From assembly GCA_937901435.1 (NCBI GenBank), contig CALGTJ010000642.1, positions 1-5,605 on the forward strand: a stretch of DNA of 5,605 bases. The letters are read 5' to 3'. Source of the stretch: an uncultured Rhodobacter sp. (GTDB lineage Bacteria > Pseudomonadota > Alphaproteobacteria > Rhodobacterales > Rhodobacteraceae). Of the stretch, positions 1 through 5,605 are shown piece after piece. Position 1 is the first letter of the stretch; every line of letters starts with the position of its first letter. The notes under the pieces were generated by a model, which worked only from the letters and a program-made list of their open reading frames with translations, was not told where the DNA came from and ran no database searches. The position numbers and the translations under genes were made by a program.

Positions 1-69
1 CTGCGCTTCGCCATCCGCGAAGGCGGCCGTACCGTCGGCGCCGGCGTGGTTGCGACGATCATCGAGTAA
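1..69 (+). CDS. tuf: Elongation factor Tu, C-terminal end (partial)
   Basis: The open frame entering the window encodes the last 22 residues of EF-Tu and stops at TAA (67-69). The visible peptide includes [15 protein letters not shown] and ends in TIIE, the highly conserved end of EF-Tu domain III. EF-Tu is the GTPase that delivers aminoacyl-tRNA to the ribosomal A site. The start and the GTPase domain lie upstream of the window. A tuf gene directly before rpsJ is the usual junction of the str and S10 clusters in many Proteobacteria. Whether this is tufA or tufB cannot be told from the fragment. Confidence 0.96.
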   Translation: MRFAIREGGRTVGAGVVATIIE

Positions 70-80
70 ACATTGGCCAA

Positions 81-124
81 GCCCGCGCTGGTCGCGGGCG
101 ACGCGCCGTTCCCCGTTCCGGGGA
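81..124 (+). promoter_or_regulatory. Two adjacent GC hairpins between tuf and rpsJ
   Basis: The first inverted repeat pairs 81-87 (GCCCGCG) with 93-99 (CGCGGGC) around a 5-base loop. The second pairs 110-115 (TCCCCG) with 119-124 (CGGGGA) around a 3-base loop. Neither is followed by a T-run, so I do not call an intrinsic terminator. They could be an mRNA processing or pausing site, a weak attenuator between tuf and the ribosomal protein genes, or chance in GC-rich DNA. I found no convincing -35/-10 pair in the 136-base spacer. Confidence 0.4.
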
Positions 125-191
125 GCCAGACAAAAGGTTCGAAGAAGGTCGGCGATGGTCGTCGGCCCTCCTCTCAACTTCAAGACCCTCG

Positions 192-197
192 AAGGGG
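192..197 (+). promoter_or_regulatory. Ribosome binding site deciding the rpsJ start
   Basis: AAGGGG lies 8 bases before ATG 206 but 14 bases before the in-frame ATG at 212. Normal Shine-Dalgarno spacing therefore favours the upstream ATG, giving a 104-residue rather than a 102-residue S10. Confidence 0.7.
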
Positions 198-205
198 ACA
201 CCACA

Positions 206-520
206 ATGGCAATGCAAAGCCAAAATATCCGGATCCGCCTGAAGGCGTTCGATTACCGGGTGCTGGACGCCAGCACTCAGGAAATCGTCAACACTGCCAA
301 GCGCACCGGGGCAACCGTTCGCGGCCCGATCCCGCTGCCGAACAAGATTGAAAAATTCACCGTTCTGCGTGGTCCCCACGTTGACAAGAAGTCCCGCGAC
401 CAGTGGGAAATCCGCACACACAAGCGGCTTCTTGACATCGTCGACCCAACGCCACAGACCGTGGACGCGCTGATGAAGCTCGACCTCGCCGCTGGCGTTG
501 ACGTGCAGATCTCGGTCTAA
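206..520 (+). CDS. rpsJ: 30S ribosomal protein S10 (NusE)
   Basis: This 104-residue protein is a full-length S10, close to the usual length of about 103. S10 sits in the 30S head. As NusE it also binds NusB and NusG in antitermination complexes. Conserved blocks are [14 protein letters not shown] (residues 8-21), the Lys/Arg-rich ribosome-binding loop around 32-66 with GPIPLP (40-45) and [15 protein letters not shown] (54-68), and [14 protein letters not shown] (69-82). The frame stays open upstream to position 50, but the added residues are unlike S10, and the AAGGGG site supports ATG 206. The ATG at 212 is a possible alternative. It follows tuf by 136 bases and precedes rplC by 15, so it is the first gene of this S10 cluster. 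Confidence 0.97.
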   Translation: MAMQSQNIRIRLKAFDYRVLDASTQEIVNTAKRTGATVRGPIPLPNKIEKFTVLRGPHVDKKSRDQWEIRTHKRLLDIVDPTPQTVDALMKLDLAAGVDVQISV

Positions 521-535
521 AGGGAGCATCTGAAT

Positions 536-1378
536 ATGTTGCGCTCTGGCGTTATCGCGAAAAAGGTGGGCATGACCCGTCTTTTCATGGAAGACGGAAA
601 ACAGATCCCTGTGACCGTGCTTCAACTCGACAAATTGCAGGTTGTGGCCCAACGGACCGCTGAGAAGGATGGCTATAGCGCTGTTCAGCTTGGTGCTGGT
701 TCGGCCAAAGCCAAACGCACAAGCCAAGCCATGCGCGGTCACTTTGCCGCTGCCAAGGTAGAGCCTAAGCGGAAGATTGCGGAATTTCGCGTCTCTCCTG
801 AGAACCTGATCAATGTTGGCGAAGAAATCATCGCCAGCCACTATTTCGAGGGTCAATTCGTTGACGTTTCGGGCACGTCGATCGGTAAGGGTTTTCAGGG
901 CGCGATGAAGCGTTGGAATTTTGGCGGTCTGCGGGCCTCGCACGGTGTCTCGATCAGCCACCGCTCGCACGGCTCGACAGGTCAGTGTCAGGATCCGGGC
1001 AAAGTCTTTAAGGGCAAGAAGATGGCCGGTCACATGGGTGCTGCCCGTGTCACCACCCAGAACCTTCAGGTTATCAAGACCGATACAGACCGTGGCCTGA
1101 TCATGGTCAAGGGCGCTGTTCCCGGTTCCAAGGGTGGTTGGGTCACAATCAAGGACGCCGTCAAAAAGGCCACACCTGAGAACGTGATTTACCCCGCCGC
1201 GCTGAAATCTGCTGCTGATGAGGCCGAGAAACTGGCCGCAGAAGCTGCAGCACAGGCCGAAGCCGAAGCAAAAGAAGCTGAAGCCGCAGCCGCCGCAGAG
1301 GCCGCAGCCGCCGAAGAGGCTGCGCTGAACCAAGCCGAAGCGGAAATCGCTGCTGACAAGAAAGAAGGCGACGAATGA
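536..1378 (+). CDS. rplC: 50S ribosomal protein L3 with long acidic C-terminal tail
   Basis: L3 is an early 23S rRNA-binding assembly protein whose internal loop reaches towards the peptidyl transferase centre. The family core is clear: KKVGMTRLF (9-17), [19 protein letters not shown] (113-131), [20 protein letters not shown] (141-160), KKMAGHMG (161-168) and [14 protein letters not shown] (188-201). Gln152 aligns with E. coli Gln150, the residue methylated by PrmB. The protein has 280 residues, against 209 in E. coli. The excess is a tail from about residue 212, rich in Ala and Glu (mainly 224-271) and ending KKEGDE, probably helical and strongly acidic. AGGGAG (521-526) precedes ATG 536 by 9 bases. 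Its stop overlaps the rplD start as ATGA (1375-1378), suggesting translational coupling. I recall similar tails in other Rhodobacterales L3 proteins. Confidence 0.97.
   Translation: MLRSGVIAKKVGMTRLFMEDGKQIPVTVLQLDKLQVVAQRTAEKDGYSAVQLGAGSAKAKRTSQAMRGHFAAAKVEPKRKIAEFRVSPENLINVGEEIIASHYFEGQFVDVSGTSIGKGFQGAMKRWNFGGLRASHGVSISHRSHGSTGQCQDPGKVFKGKKMAGHMGAARVTTQNLQVIKTDTDRGLIMVKGAVPGSKGGWVTIKDAVKKATPENVIYPAALKSAADEAEKLAAEAAAQAEAEAKEAEAAAAAEAAAAEEAALNQAEAEIAADKKEGDE
1283..1318 (+). repeat. 18-bp tandem duplication in the rplC tail
   Basis: Two adjacent 18-base units, 1283-1300 and 1301-1318, differ at one position: the 14th base is C in the first and A in the second. They are in frame and encode codons 250-255 (AAAAAE) and 256-261 (AAAAEE) of L3. 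This looks like a slippage or unequal-exchange duplication of six codons within a low-complexity Ala/Glu stretch. Confidence 0.85.
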
Positions 1379-1992
1379 AACTTGACGTCATCAATCTCGA
1401 CGGTGGGAAAGCCGGCGATGTAGATCTGGGCGAGGATATCTTTGGCCTTGAACCACGTGCCGACATCCTGCACCGCGTCGTCCGCTGGCAGCGCAACAAT
1501 GCGCAGGCTGGCACTCACAAGGTGAAGACCCGGTCTGAGACCAGCTATTCCACCAAAAAGATCTATCGCCAAAAGGGCACCGGCGGCGCACGCCACGGTG
1601 ACCGGAACGCGCCGATCTTTCGCGGTGGTGGTATCTACAAGGGTCCGACCCCTCGCAGCCACGGCCACGACCTGACCAAAAAGTTCCGCAAACTGGGTCT
1701 GCGTCACGCTCTGTCCGCCAAAATGGCGGCCGGTGAGTTGGTCATCATTGAGAATGCAGAAGCTGACGGCAAGACATCGTCGCTTGCCAAGCAGATCAAG
1801 AACCTCGGCTGGAAGCGCGCGCTGATCATCGACGGTGCAACCGTGAACGAAGGCTTTGCGAAAGCAGCAGCCAACATTCAGGGGCTGGACGTTCTGCCAT
1901 CGATGGGCGCCAACGTATATGACATCCTCAAGCGTGACACTCTGGTGCTCACAAAGGCGGGCGTCGAAGCACTGGAGGCTCGTTTGAAATGA
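1375..1992 (+). CDS. rplD: 50S ribosomal protein L4
   Basis: This 205-residue protein matches the usual L4 length of about 201-206. L4 binds 23S rRNA domain I, and its extended loop lines the peptide exit tunnel constriction with L22. The loop is plain at residues 50-95: [20 protein letters not shown] (56-75), [19 protein letters not shown] (78-96). Mutations in this loop cause macrolide resistance in E. coli (Lys63 region); the KGTG core here is normal. The C-terminal half has the Rossmann-like fold residues ALIIDG (149-154) and [17 protein letters not shown] (178-194). In E. coli, L4 represses its own operon through the S10 leader; I see no counterpart of that leader here. GAAGG (1364-1368) lies 6 bases before the ATG, inside the rplC tail. 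The stop overlaps rplW as ATGA. Confidence 0.97.
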   Translation: MKLDVINLDGGKAGDVDLGEDIFGLEPRADILHRVVRWQRNNAQAGTHKVKTRSETSYSTKKIYRQKGTGGARHGDRNAPIFRGGGIYKGPTPRSHGHDLTKKFRKLGLRHALSAKMAAGELVIIENAEADGKTSSLAKQIKNLGWKRALIIDGATVNEGFAKAAANIQGLDVLPSMGANVYDILKRDTLVLTKAGVEALEARLK

Positions 1993-2285
1993 GTGTCGAA
2001 GCAAAACACTACGACGTGATCCGCAAGCCGATCATCACCGAAAAAGCGACGATGGCATCCGAAAACGGTGCCGTTGTGTTCGAGGTCGATATCGCGGCGA
2101 ACAAACCCCAGATCAGAGAGGCCGTCGAGAGCCTCTTTGGTGTCAAGGTCAAAGCGGTCAACACCACGATCACCAAAGGCAAGCAAAAGCGTTTCCGGGG
2201 CCAGTTGGGTCGCCGCAAGGACGTTAAAAAGGCCTATGTCATGCTCGAAGATGGCAACACGATCGACATCTCGACCGGTCTGTAG
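1989..2285 (+). CDS. rplW: 50S ribosomal protein L23
   Basis: This 98-residue protein has the length and pattern of bacterial L23, which sits at the peptide exit port and docks trigger factor and SRP. Glu18 in the segment KPIITEKAT (13-21) occupies the same position as E. coli Glu18, the trigger factor contact. Further family blocks are [15 protein letters not shown] (45-59), the basic loop [16 protein letters not shown] (63-78) and [14 protein letters not shown] (80-93). GGAGG (1974-1978) precedes ATG 1989 by 10 bases, within the end of rplD, and the two genes share ATGA (1989-1992). In most bacteria rplB follows at once; here a terminator begins 24 bases after the stop. Confidence 0.97.
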   Translation: MSVEAKHYDVIRKPIITEKATMASENGAVVFEVDIAANKPQIREAVESLFGVKVKAVNTTITKGKQKRFRGQLGRRKDVKKAYVMLEDGNTIDISTGL

Positions 2286-2308
2286 GCTGACAGATTGATC
2301 AACGATCA

Positions 2309-2344
2309 GACCCCGGTTGCGGAAGCGGCCGGGGTCTTGCTTTT
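2309..2344 (+). terminator. Intrinsic terminator after rplW
   Basis: A stem pairs 2309-2320 with 2325-2336 around a GGAA (GNRA-type) tetraloop. The outer eight pairs, GACCCCGG with CCGGGGTC, are perfect. Next come two G-T wobbles, then two GC pairs. TTGCTTTT follows at 2337-2344. It lies 24 bases after the rplW stop and should end or weaken transcripts from the tuf-rplW side. On the opposite strand the stem is not followed by a T-run, so it does not serve the minus-strand gene equally well. Confidence 0.85.
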
Positions 2345-2347
2345 GGT

Positions 2348-2557
2348 TCAGTCTTTGCGCTCCTGAAGGGTGTCAGCGACCAAGGCATTGGCATGTCCGT
2401 GCCCCATGGCGTGATGAGCCTTCAGCCAGGCGACCAGTTCCATGTACTTTTACCCGGACTGTTCCCGGATCAGGATTTTCCATTCGGCGATAGTGCGTCC
2501 GTATTTGGCCTCTATGGCCGGAAAATAGGACGCCGGCCCCTTTTTATTCTCACTCAC
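2348..2557 (-). pseudogene. DUF4287-like small protein gene with in-frame TAA
   Basis: Read on the minus strand from GTG 2557, the frame gives 35 residues, SENKKGPASYFPAIEAKYG after the initiator and then RTIAEWKILIREQSG. It meets TAA at 2452-2450 and continues in the same frame for 33 residues (KYMELVAWLKAHHAMGHGHA, then NALVADTLQERKD) to TGA at 2350-2348. The PASYFPxIExKYG and MELVAWLK...MGHGHANALV blocks match my memory of DUF4287, a family of about 70 residues with no known function. The match spans both sides of the stop, so one base change from a Lys, Gln or Glu codon explains it. GGAG (2566-2563) lies 5 bases before the GTG. The gene points against the operon and converges on rplW. Alternatives are a sequencing error or a separately translated C-terminal piece from the Met codon at 2443. 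Read-through is less likely because the base after TAA is A. Confidence 0.7.
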
Positions 2558-2669
2558 TTGTTCTCCGCGCTCCCTCTTCTCATTCTAATGGAAGATGGCC
2601 AGAGAAGGCGCCCTGATGCAATCCTCAAGCCGCGCTCTGACGCATACGACGCTTTCGCGGCACAACCAC

Positions 2670-2697
2670 TTGACCCTACCGCATCTCTCTCTTAAAC
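2670..2697 (+). promoter_or_regulatory. Possible weak promoter ahead of rplB
   Basis: TTGACC (2670-2675) matches the -35 consensus at 5 of 6 bases. TTAAAC (2692-2697), 16 bases on, is only a poor -10 (3 of 6). Initiation would fall just before the terminator at 2712, making that hairpin an attenuator. This is weak evidence, listed because rplB, behind two terminators, needs some source of transcript. Confidence 0.2.
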
Positions 2698-2711
2698 GGA
2701 CCCATCGGCAA

Positions 2712-2741
2712 AGCCCCGGATTCGTCCGGGGCTGTGCTTTT
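2712..2741 (+). terminator. Second intrinsic terminator, upstream of rplB
   Basis: A perfect 9-bp stem pairs 2712-2720 (AGCCCCGGA) with 2725-2733 (TCCGGGGCT) around a TTCG tetraloop. GTGCTTTT follows at 2734-2741. No plus-strand gene lies between the first terminator and this one, so it is either a back-up terminator for rplW read-through or an attenuator in a leader for rplB. Its 3' arm and tail resemble those of the terminator after rplW (14 of 17 bases identical). Confidence 0.75.
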
Positions 2742-2799
2742 GAGGAAGGTGCGTGACCTGACGCGCTTAAGATCTGGGACCTTCGGGGCCCTTTAACGC

Positions 2800-2818
2800 C
2801 GGCGGGCCTATCCCGCCG
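2800..2818 (+). promoter_or_regulatory. Hairpin in the rplB leader
   Basis: CGGCGGG (2800-2806) pairs perfectly with CCCGCCG (2812-2818) around the loop CCTAT. The stem ends 25 bases before the rplB ATG and about 11 bases before its ribosome binding site (GGAAG, 2830-2834). It has no T-run, so it is not a terminator. A role in translational control or mRNA stability is possible but only inferred. Confidence 0.4.
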
Positions 2819-2843
2819 ACCAAGCAAACGGAAGACAGAAAGC

Positions 2844-3686
2844 ATGGCACTCAAGTCGTATAAACCGACGACGCCTGGCCAGCGTGGGCTGGTTCTGATC
2901 GACCGTTCGGAGCTTTGGAAAGGCCGCCCGGTCAAGTCCCTCACAGAGGGTCTGACCAAAAATGGCGGACGGAACAACACCGGACGGATCACGATGCGCC
3001 GCAAGGGCGGGGGCGCAAAGCGTCTCTATCGTATCGTGGATTTCAAGCGTCGGAAATTCGATATCAATGGTATTGTCGCGCGGATCGAATATGACCCGAA
3101 CCGCACCGCCTTTATCGCCCTGATCCAGTATGACGATGGCGAGCAGGCCTATATCCTGGCCCCCCAGCGTCTGGCGATTGGCGACAAGGTTGTGGCCTCG
3201 GCCAAAGCAGACATCAAGCCGGGCAACGCGATGCCCTTCTCTGGCATGCCCATCGGCACAATCGTGCACAATGTGGAAATGAAAGAGGGCAAGGGCGGCC
3301 AGATCGCTCGTGCCGCCGGCACCTACGCCCAGTTCGTCGGTCGTGACGGGTCTTACGCTCAGATCCGCCTGTCCTCGGGTGAACTGCGTCTGGTGCGTCA
3401 GGAATGTATGGCCACCGTCGGTGCCGTGTCCAACCCCGACAACTCGAACCAGAATATCGGTAAGGCCGGTCGCAACCGTCACAAGGGCATTCGCCCCTCT
3501 GTACGTGGTGTGGTTATGAACCCGGTCGATCACCCGCATGGCGGTGGTGAAGGCCGGACCTCTGGTGGTCGTCACCCAGTGACGCCATGGGGCAAGCCGA
3601 CTAAGGGTGCACGCACTCGGAACAAGAACAAAGCGTCCAGCAAGCTTATCGTCCGCTCGCGTCACGCCAAGAAGAAGGGCCGCTAA
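2844..3686 (+). CDS. rplB: 50S ribosomal protein L2
   Basis: This 280-residue protein is a full-length L2 (E. coli about 273), a primary 23S rRNA-binding protein needed for subunit association and peptidyl transferase activity. The N-terminal RNA-binding part has [10 protein letters not shown] (6-15), [20 protein letters not shown] (41-60) and LYRIVDFKR (61-69). The KOW-like/SH3 part follows, with [11 protein letters not shown] (159-169) and [17 protein letters not shown] (181-197). The C-terminal tail has [15 protein letters not shown] (224-238), where His230 corresponds to the critical E. coli His229, and a basic end KKKGR. GGAAG (2830-2834) lies 9 bases before the ATG. It heads the second half of the operon and is followed by rpsS after 2 bases. 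Its transcript source is unclear because two terminators lie upstream. Confidence 0.97.
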   Translation: MALKSYKPTTPGQRGLVLIDRSELWKGRPVKSLTEGLTKNGGRNNTGRITMRRKGGGAKRLYRIVDFKRRKFDINGIVARIEYDPNRTAFIALIQYDDGEQAYILAPQRLAIGDKVVASAKADIKPGNAMPFSGMPIGTIVHNVEMKEGKGGQIARAAGTYAQFVGRDGSYAQIRLSSGELRLVRQECMATVGAVSNPDNSNQNIGKAGRNRHKGIRPSVRGVVMNPVDHPHGGGEGRTSGGRHPVTPWGKPTKGARTRNKNKASSKLIVRSRHAKKKGR

Positions 3687-3688
3687 GT

Positions 3689-3967
3689 ATGAGCCGCTCC
3701 GTCTGGAAAGGGCCTTTTGTCGACAGCTACGTGCTGAAGAAGGCCGAAAAAACCCGCGAGTCGGGCCGCAACGAGGTCATCAAGATCTGGTCGCGCCGCT
3801 CTACCATCCTGCCGCAGTTCGTTGGTCTGACCTTCGGCGTTTATAACGGCAAAAAGCACATTCCGGTGAACGTGTCCGAGGACATGATTGGCCAGAAGTT
3901 TGGTGAATATTCGCCAACGCGCACCTATACCGGTCACGCGGCTGACAAAAAAGCGAAGAGGAAATAA
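3689..3967 (+). CDS. rpsS: 30S ribosomal protein S19
   Basis: At 92 residues this is a standard-length S19, a 30S head protein that binds 16S rRNA with S13 near the A-site tRNA and subunit bridge. Diagnostic blocks are [18 protein letters not shown] (4-21), [20 protein letters not shown] (31-50), [10 protein letters not shown] (51-60) and [19 protein letters not shown] (62-80), with a basic end KKAKRK. AAGGG (3675-3679), inside the rplB end, lies 9 bases before the ATG. The gap from rplB is 2 bases and the gap to rplV is 3, so all three are surely co-transcribed. Confidence 0.97.
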   Translation: MSRSVWKGPFVDSYVLKKAEKTRESGRNEVIKIWSRRSTILPQFVGLTFGVYNGKKHIPVNVSEDMIGQKFGEYSPTRTYTGHAADKKAKRK

Positions 3968-3970
3968 GCC

Positions 3971-4360
3971 ATGAGCAAGGAAAAGAATCCTCGCCGCGTG
4001 GCGGACAACGAAGCGATGGCAAAGGTTCGCATGCTGCGCACATCGCCTCAGAAACTCAACCTCGTTGCCGCGCTGATCCGTGGCAAGAAGGTCGACAAGG
4101 CGCTGAACGATCTGACGTTCTCGAACAAGCGGATCGCAGGCGACGTCAAGAAATGCCTTCAGTCGGCTATCGCCAACGCCGAAAACAACCACAACCTTGA
4201 CGTCGATGAACTAGTCGTCGCCGAGGCCTATGTGGGCAAGAACATGACCATGAAACGCGGTCGTCCGCGGGCGCGTGGCCGGTTCGGCAAGATCATGAAG
4301 CCGTTTTCGGAACTGACGATTCTTGTGCGTCAGGTAGAAGCTGTCGGGGAGCAAGCCTAA
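3971..4360 (+). CDS. rplV: 50S ribosomal protein L22
   Basis: L22 contacts all 23S rRNA domains, and its beta-hairpin forms the exit-tunnel constriction with L4. The core is clear: [20 protein letters not shown] (19-38), [12 protein letters not shown] (63-74), and the hairpin and its tip [19 protein letters not shown] (92-110). The protein is 129 residues against 110 in E. coli. The extra length is mostly a hydrophilic N-terminal extension, [15 protein letters not shown], which I recall in other Rhodobacterales. AGAGGA (3957-3962) lies 8 bases before ATG 3971, supporting this start over the internal Met at codon 16, which lacks a good site. The last stop base is shared with rpsC (TAATG). Confidence 0.96.
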   Translation: MSKEKNPRRVADNEAMAKVRMLRTSPQKLNLVAALIRGKKVDKALNDLTFSNKRIAGDVKKCLQSAIANAENNHNLDVDELVVAEAYVGKNMTMKRGRPRARGRFGKIMKPFSELTILVRQVEAVGEQA

Positions 4361-5073
4361 TGGGTAACAAAACCAATCCGATCGGCATGCGCCTTCAGGT
4401 CAACCGGACCTGGGACAGCCGTTGGTATGCGGATACCAAGGACTACGGCAACCTGTTGCTGGAAGACCTGAAGATGCGTGAATTCATTCACGAAGAGTGC
4501 AAGCAGGCGGGCATCAGCCGTGTGATCATCGAGCGTCCGCACAAAAAGTGCCGCGTCACGGTTCACACGGCACGCCCCGGTGTGATCATCGGCAAAAAAG
4601 GCGCCGATATCGAGACCCTGCGCAAGAAACTGGCCGCTTTGACTGCCAGCGAACTGCACCTGAACATCGTCGAAGTGCGCAAGCCAGAGCTTGACGCACA
4701 ACTGGTTGCAGAGAGCATTTCTCAGCAGCTGGAACGCCGGGTCAGCTTTCGTCGTGCGATGAAGCGGGCCGTGCAGAACTCTATGCGCATGGGCGCGCTT
4801 GGCATTCGTGTGAACGTTGCCGGTCGTCTGGGCGGTGCAGAGATTGCGCGGACCGAATGGTATCGTGAAGGCCGTGTGCCGCTGCACACGCTTCGCGCTG
4901 ACATCGACTATGCGACCGTCCGTGCCACGACGCCTTACGGCATCATCGGCATCAAGGTCTGGATCTTCAAAGGCGAGATCATGGAACATGATCCAGCAGC
5001 CCGTGACCGTAAGCAGCAAGAGCTGCAAGACGGTCCAGCACCTCGCGGTGCGGGCGGCGGTCGCCGGAACTAG
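4360..5073 (+). CDS. rpsC: 30S ribosomal protein S3
   Basis: S3 lies at the mRNA entry side of the 30S head and helps unwind mRNA structure. The 237-residue length is typical (E. coli 233). The N-terminus [12 protein letters not shown] (1-12) is diagnostic. A type II KH domain carries [11 protein letters not shown] (74-84) with the GxxG loop at 78-81. [10 protein letters not shown] (129-138) holds Arg131, Arg132 and Lys135, the residues tied to helicase activity in E. coli, at identical numbers. The C-terminal domain has [20 protein letters not shown] (156-175) and the tail ends in a Gly/Arg-rich stretch. GGGGAG (4346-4351) lies 8 bases before the ATG, and the 1-base overlap with rplV suggests translational coupling. 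Confidence 0.97.
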   Translation: MGNKTNPIGMRLQVNRTWDSRWYADTKDYGNLLLEDLKMREFIHEECKQAGISRVIIERPHKKCRVTVHTARPGVIIGKKGADIETLRKKLAALTASELHLNIVEVRKPELDAQLVAESISQQLERRVSFRRAMKRAVQNSMRMGALGIRVNVAGRLGGAEIARTEWYREGRVPLHTLRADIDYATVRATTPYGIIGIKVWIFKGEIMEHDPAARDRKQQELQDGPAPRGAGGGRRN

Positions 5074-5085
5074 GAGTAGTATAAG

Positions 5086-5499
5086 ATGCTTCAGCCAAAG
5101 CGCACTAAATTCCGCAAGCTCCACAAGGGCCGGATCTCGGGCGAGGCCAAAGGCGGCTCTACCCTGACGTTCGGGACCTATGGGCTTAAATCCACAGAGC
5201 CAGAGCGTGTGACAGCGCGTCAGATCGAGGCCGCTCGTCGTGCCATGACGCGTCACATGAAACGTCAGGGCCGCGTCTGGATCCGGATTTTCCCGGACAC
5301 ACCAGTGACGTCCAAGCCCGTCGAAGTACGGATGGGTAAAGGTAAAGGTTCTGTTGATTACTGGGCCTGCAAGGTCAAGCCAGGGCGCATCATGTTCGAG
5401 ATTGATGGCGTCAACGAAGTCATCGCGCGCGAGGCCCTGCGCCTTGCCGCTATGAAGCTGCCCGTCAAGTGCCGCTTTGTGGTCCGCGAAGACTGGTAA
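5086..5499 (+). CDS. rplP: 50S ribosomal protein L16
   Basis: L16 binds 23S rRNA near the A site and peptidyl transferase centre and organises A-tRNA. The 137-residue protein has [16 protein letters not shown] (1-16), [20 protein letters not shown] (43-62), [20 protein letters not shown] (66-85) and [15 protein letters not shown] (86-100). Arg82 aligns with E. coli Arg81, which is hydroxylated by YcfD in that species; whether this organism has such an enzyme cannot be seen. AGGAG (5072-5076) lies 9 bases before the ATG; rpsC ends 12 bases upstream. L29 (rpmC) would normally follow at once, but a strong terminator follows instead. Confidence 0.97.
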   Translation: MLQPKRTKFRKLHKGRISGEAKGGSTLTFGTYGLKSTEPERVTARQIEAARRAMTRHMKRQGRVWIRIFPDTPVTSKPVEVRMGKGKGSVDYWACKVKPGRIMFEIDGVNEVIAREALRLAAMKLPVKCRFVVREDW

Positions 5500-5524
5500 A
5501 CCTCGCACTTACCGACACGATCTG

Positions 5525-5559
5525 GGCCCCTGTCTGAAAAGGCGGGGGCCTTTTTCTTT
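5525..5559 (+). terminator. Intrinsic terminator after rplP
   Basis: A stem of ten pairs (two are G-T wobbles) joins 5525-5534 with 5541-5550 around the loop TGAAAA, with GGCCCC/GGGGCC at its base. TTTTTCTTT follows at 5551-5559. It begins 25 bases after the rplP stop. This is the most canonical terminator of the window and should end the rplB-rplP transcript. The 45 bases after it hold no gene I recognise. Confidence 0.88.
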
Positions 5560-5605
5560 GCCCAGCGGCGGCGACCCACAGACATCAGGACACCAACCGT
5601 CTTGA

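Larger units (their letters stand above)
2286..2843. other. 558-base interruption of the S10 operon between rplW and rplB
   Basis: In this interval I can support a terminator (2309-2344), a minus-strand DUF4287-like gene with an internal stop (2348-2557), a second terminator (2712-2741) and a hairpin in the rplB leader (2800-2818). Positions 2558-2711 hold no recognisable gene. On the minus strand they should contain the promoter of the small gene, where TAGAAT at 2587-2582 is a possible -10 but no good -35 is seen. On the plus strand TTGACC at 2670-2675 is a possible -35. I see no transposase, integrase, tRNA or clear target-site duplication. The codon phase breaks down and the base composition is more AT- and T-rich than in the flanking genes. 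Confidence 0.85.

Noticed and set aside
50..205. Upstream extension of the rpsJ frame
   Set aside because: The extra 52 residues are Arg/Ser-rich, overlap the tuf stop and the hairpins, and have no S10 similarity. The ribosome binding site at 192-197 supports ATG 206.
59..1333. Minus-strand open frame of 424 codons opposite rpsJ and rplC
   Set aside because: It is fully antisense to two certain ribosomal protein genes. Its Cys/Gly/Arg/His-rich, low-quality translation is the usual by-product of biased codon use in GC-rich genes.
2393..2695. Plus-strand open frame of 100 codons in the rplW-rplB interval
   Set aside because: Most of it lies opposite the DUF4287-like gene, whose minus-strand frame gives a recognisable protein. 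The plus-strand translation does not, and no ribosome binding site stands out.
2740..2773. TTGAGG...TAAGAT as an rplB promoter
   Set aside because: The spacing of 22 bases is too long and the -10 matches only 4 of 6 bases.
2585..3004. Minus-strand open frame running from rplB into the interval
   Set aside because: It crosses a terminator hairpin and the start of rplB, and its Arg-rich translation looks like an antisense shadow.
4357..5508. Minus-strand open frame of 383 codons opposite rpsC and rplP
   Set aside because: It is antisense to two certain genes, resembles no family I know and has no ribosome binding site of note.
5560..5605. Possible end of a minus-strand gene after rplP
   Set aside because: Minus-strand frames in the last 45 bases are too short to judge. 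The hairpin at 5525-5550 has no T-run in that direction to serve as a terminator for such a gene.

Overview
This window is ordinary core-genome sequence: the start of a bacterial S10 ribosomal-protein operon. The genes, all on the + strand, run: 3' end of tuf (EF-Tu), rpsJ (S10), rplC (L3), rplD (L4), rplW (L23), a 558-base interruption, rplB (L2), rpsS (S19), rplV (L22), rpsC (S3), rplP (L16). The proteins look alphaproteobacterial, most likely Rhodobacterales (roseobacter group). The clues are the S10 sequence, the L22 N-terminal extension, an Ala/Glu-rich tail on L3 and moderately high GC. This placement comes from remembered family resemblance, not from a search.

Layout. Positions 1-69 are the last 22 codons and stop of tuf. 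Positions 70-205 form a spacer with two adjacent GC-rich hairpins. Positions 206-2285 hold rpsJ, rplC, rplD and rplW, tightly packed, with ATGA overlaps at rplC/rplD and rplD/rplW. Positions 2286-2843 break the operon. This stretch has a strong intrinsic terminator right after rplW, then a small opposite-strand gene resembling the DUF4287 family that is cut by an in-frame TAA, then a second intrinsic terminator about 100 bases before rplB, and finally a hairpin-bearing rplB leader. Positions 2844-5499 hold rplB, rpsS, rplV, rpsC and rplP with gaps of 12 bases or less. A third strong terminator follows rplP, and the last 45 bases show no recognisable gene.

The products act together. L3, L4, L23, L2, L22 and L16 are early and core 50S proteins around the peptidyl transferase centre and exit tunnel. 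S10, S19 and S3 form the 30S head. EF-Tu delivers aminoacyl-tRNA, and S10 is also the transcription antitermination factor NusE. In E. coli, rplW-rplB and rplP-rpmC are contiguous in one operon. Here terminators follow both rplW and rplP, so the cluster is probably transcribed as more than one unit or depends on read-through.

I see no new biological system. The points worth a second look are the interrupted operon with its stop-containing antisense gene, the two look-alike terminators flanking it, and the six-codon tandem duplication in the L3 tail.
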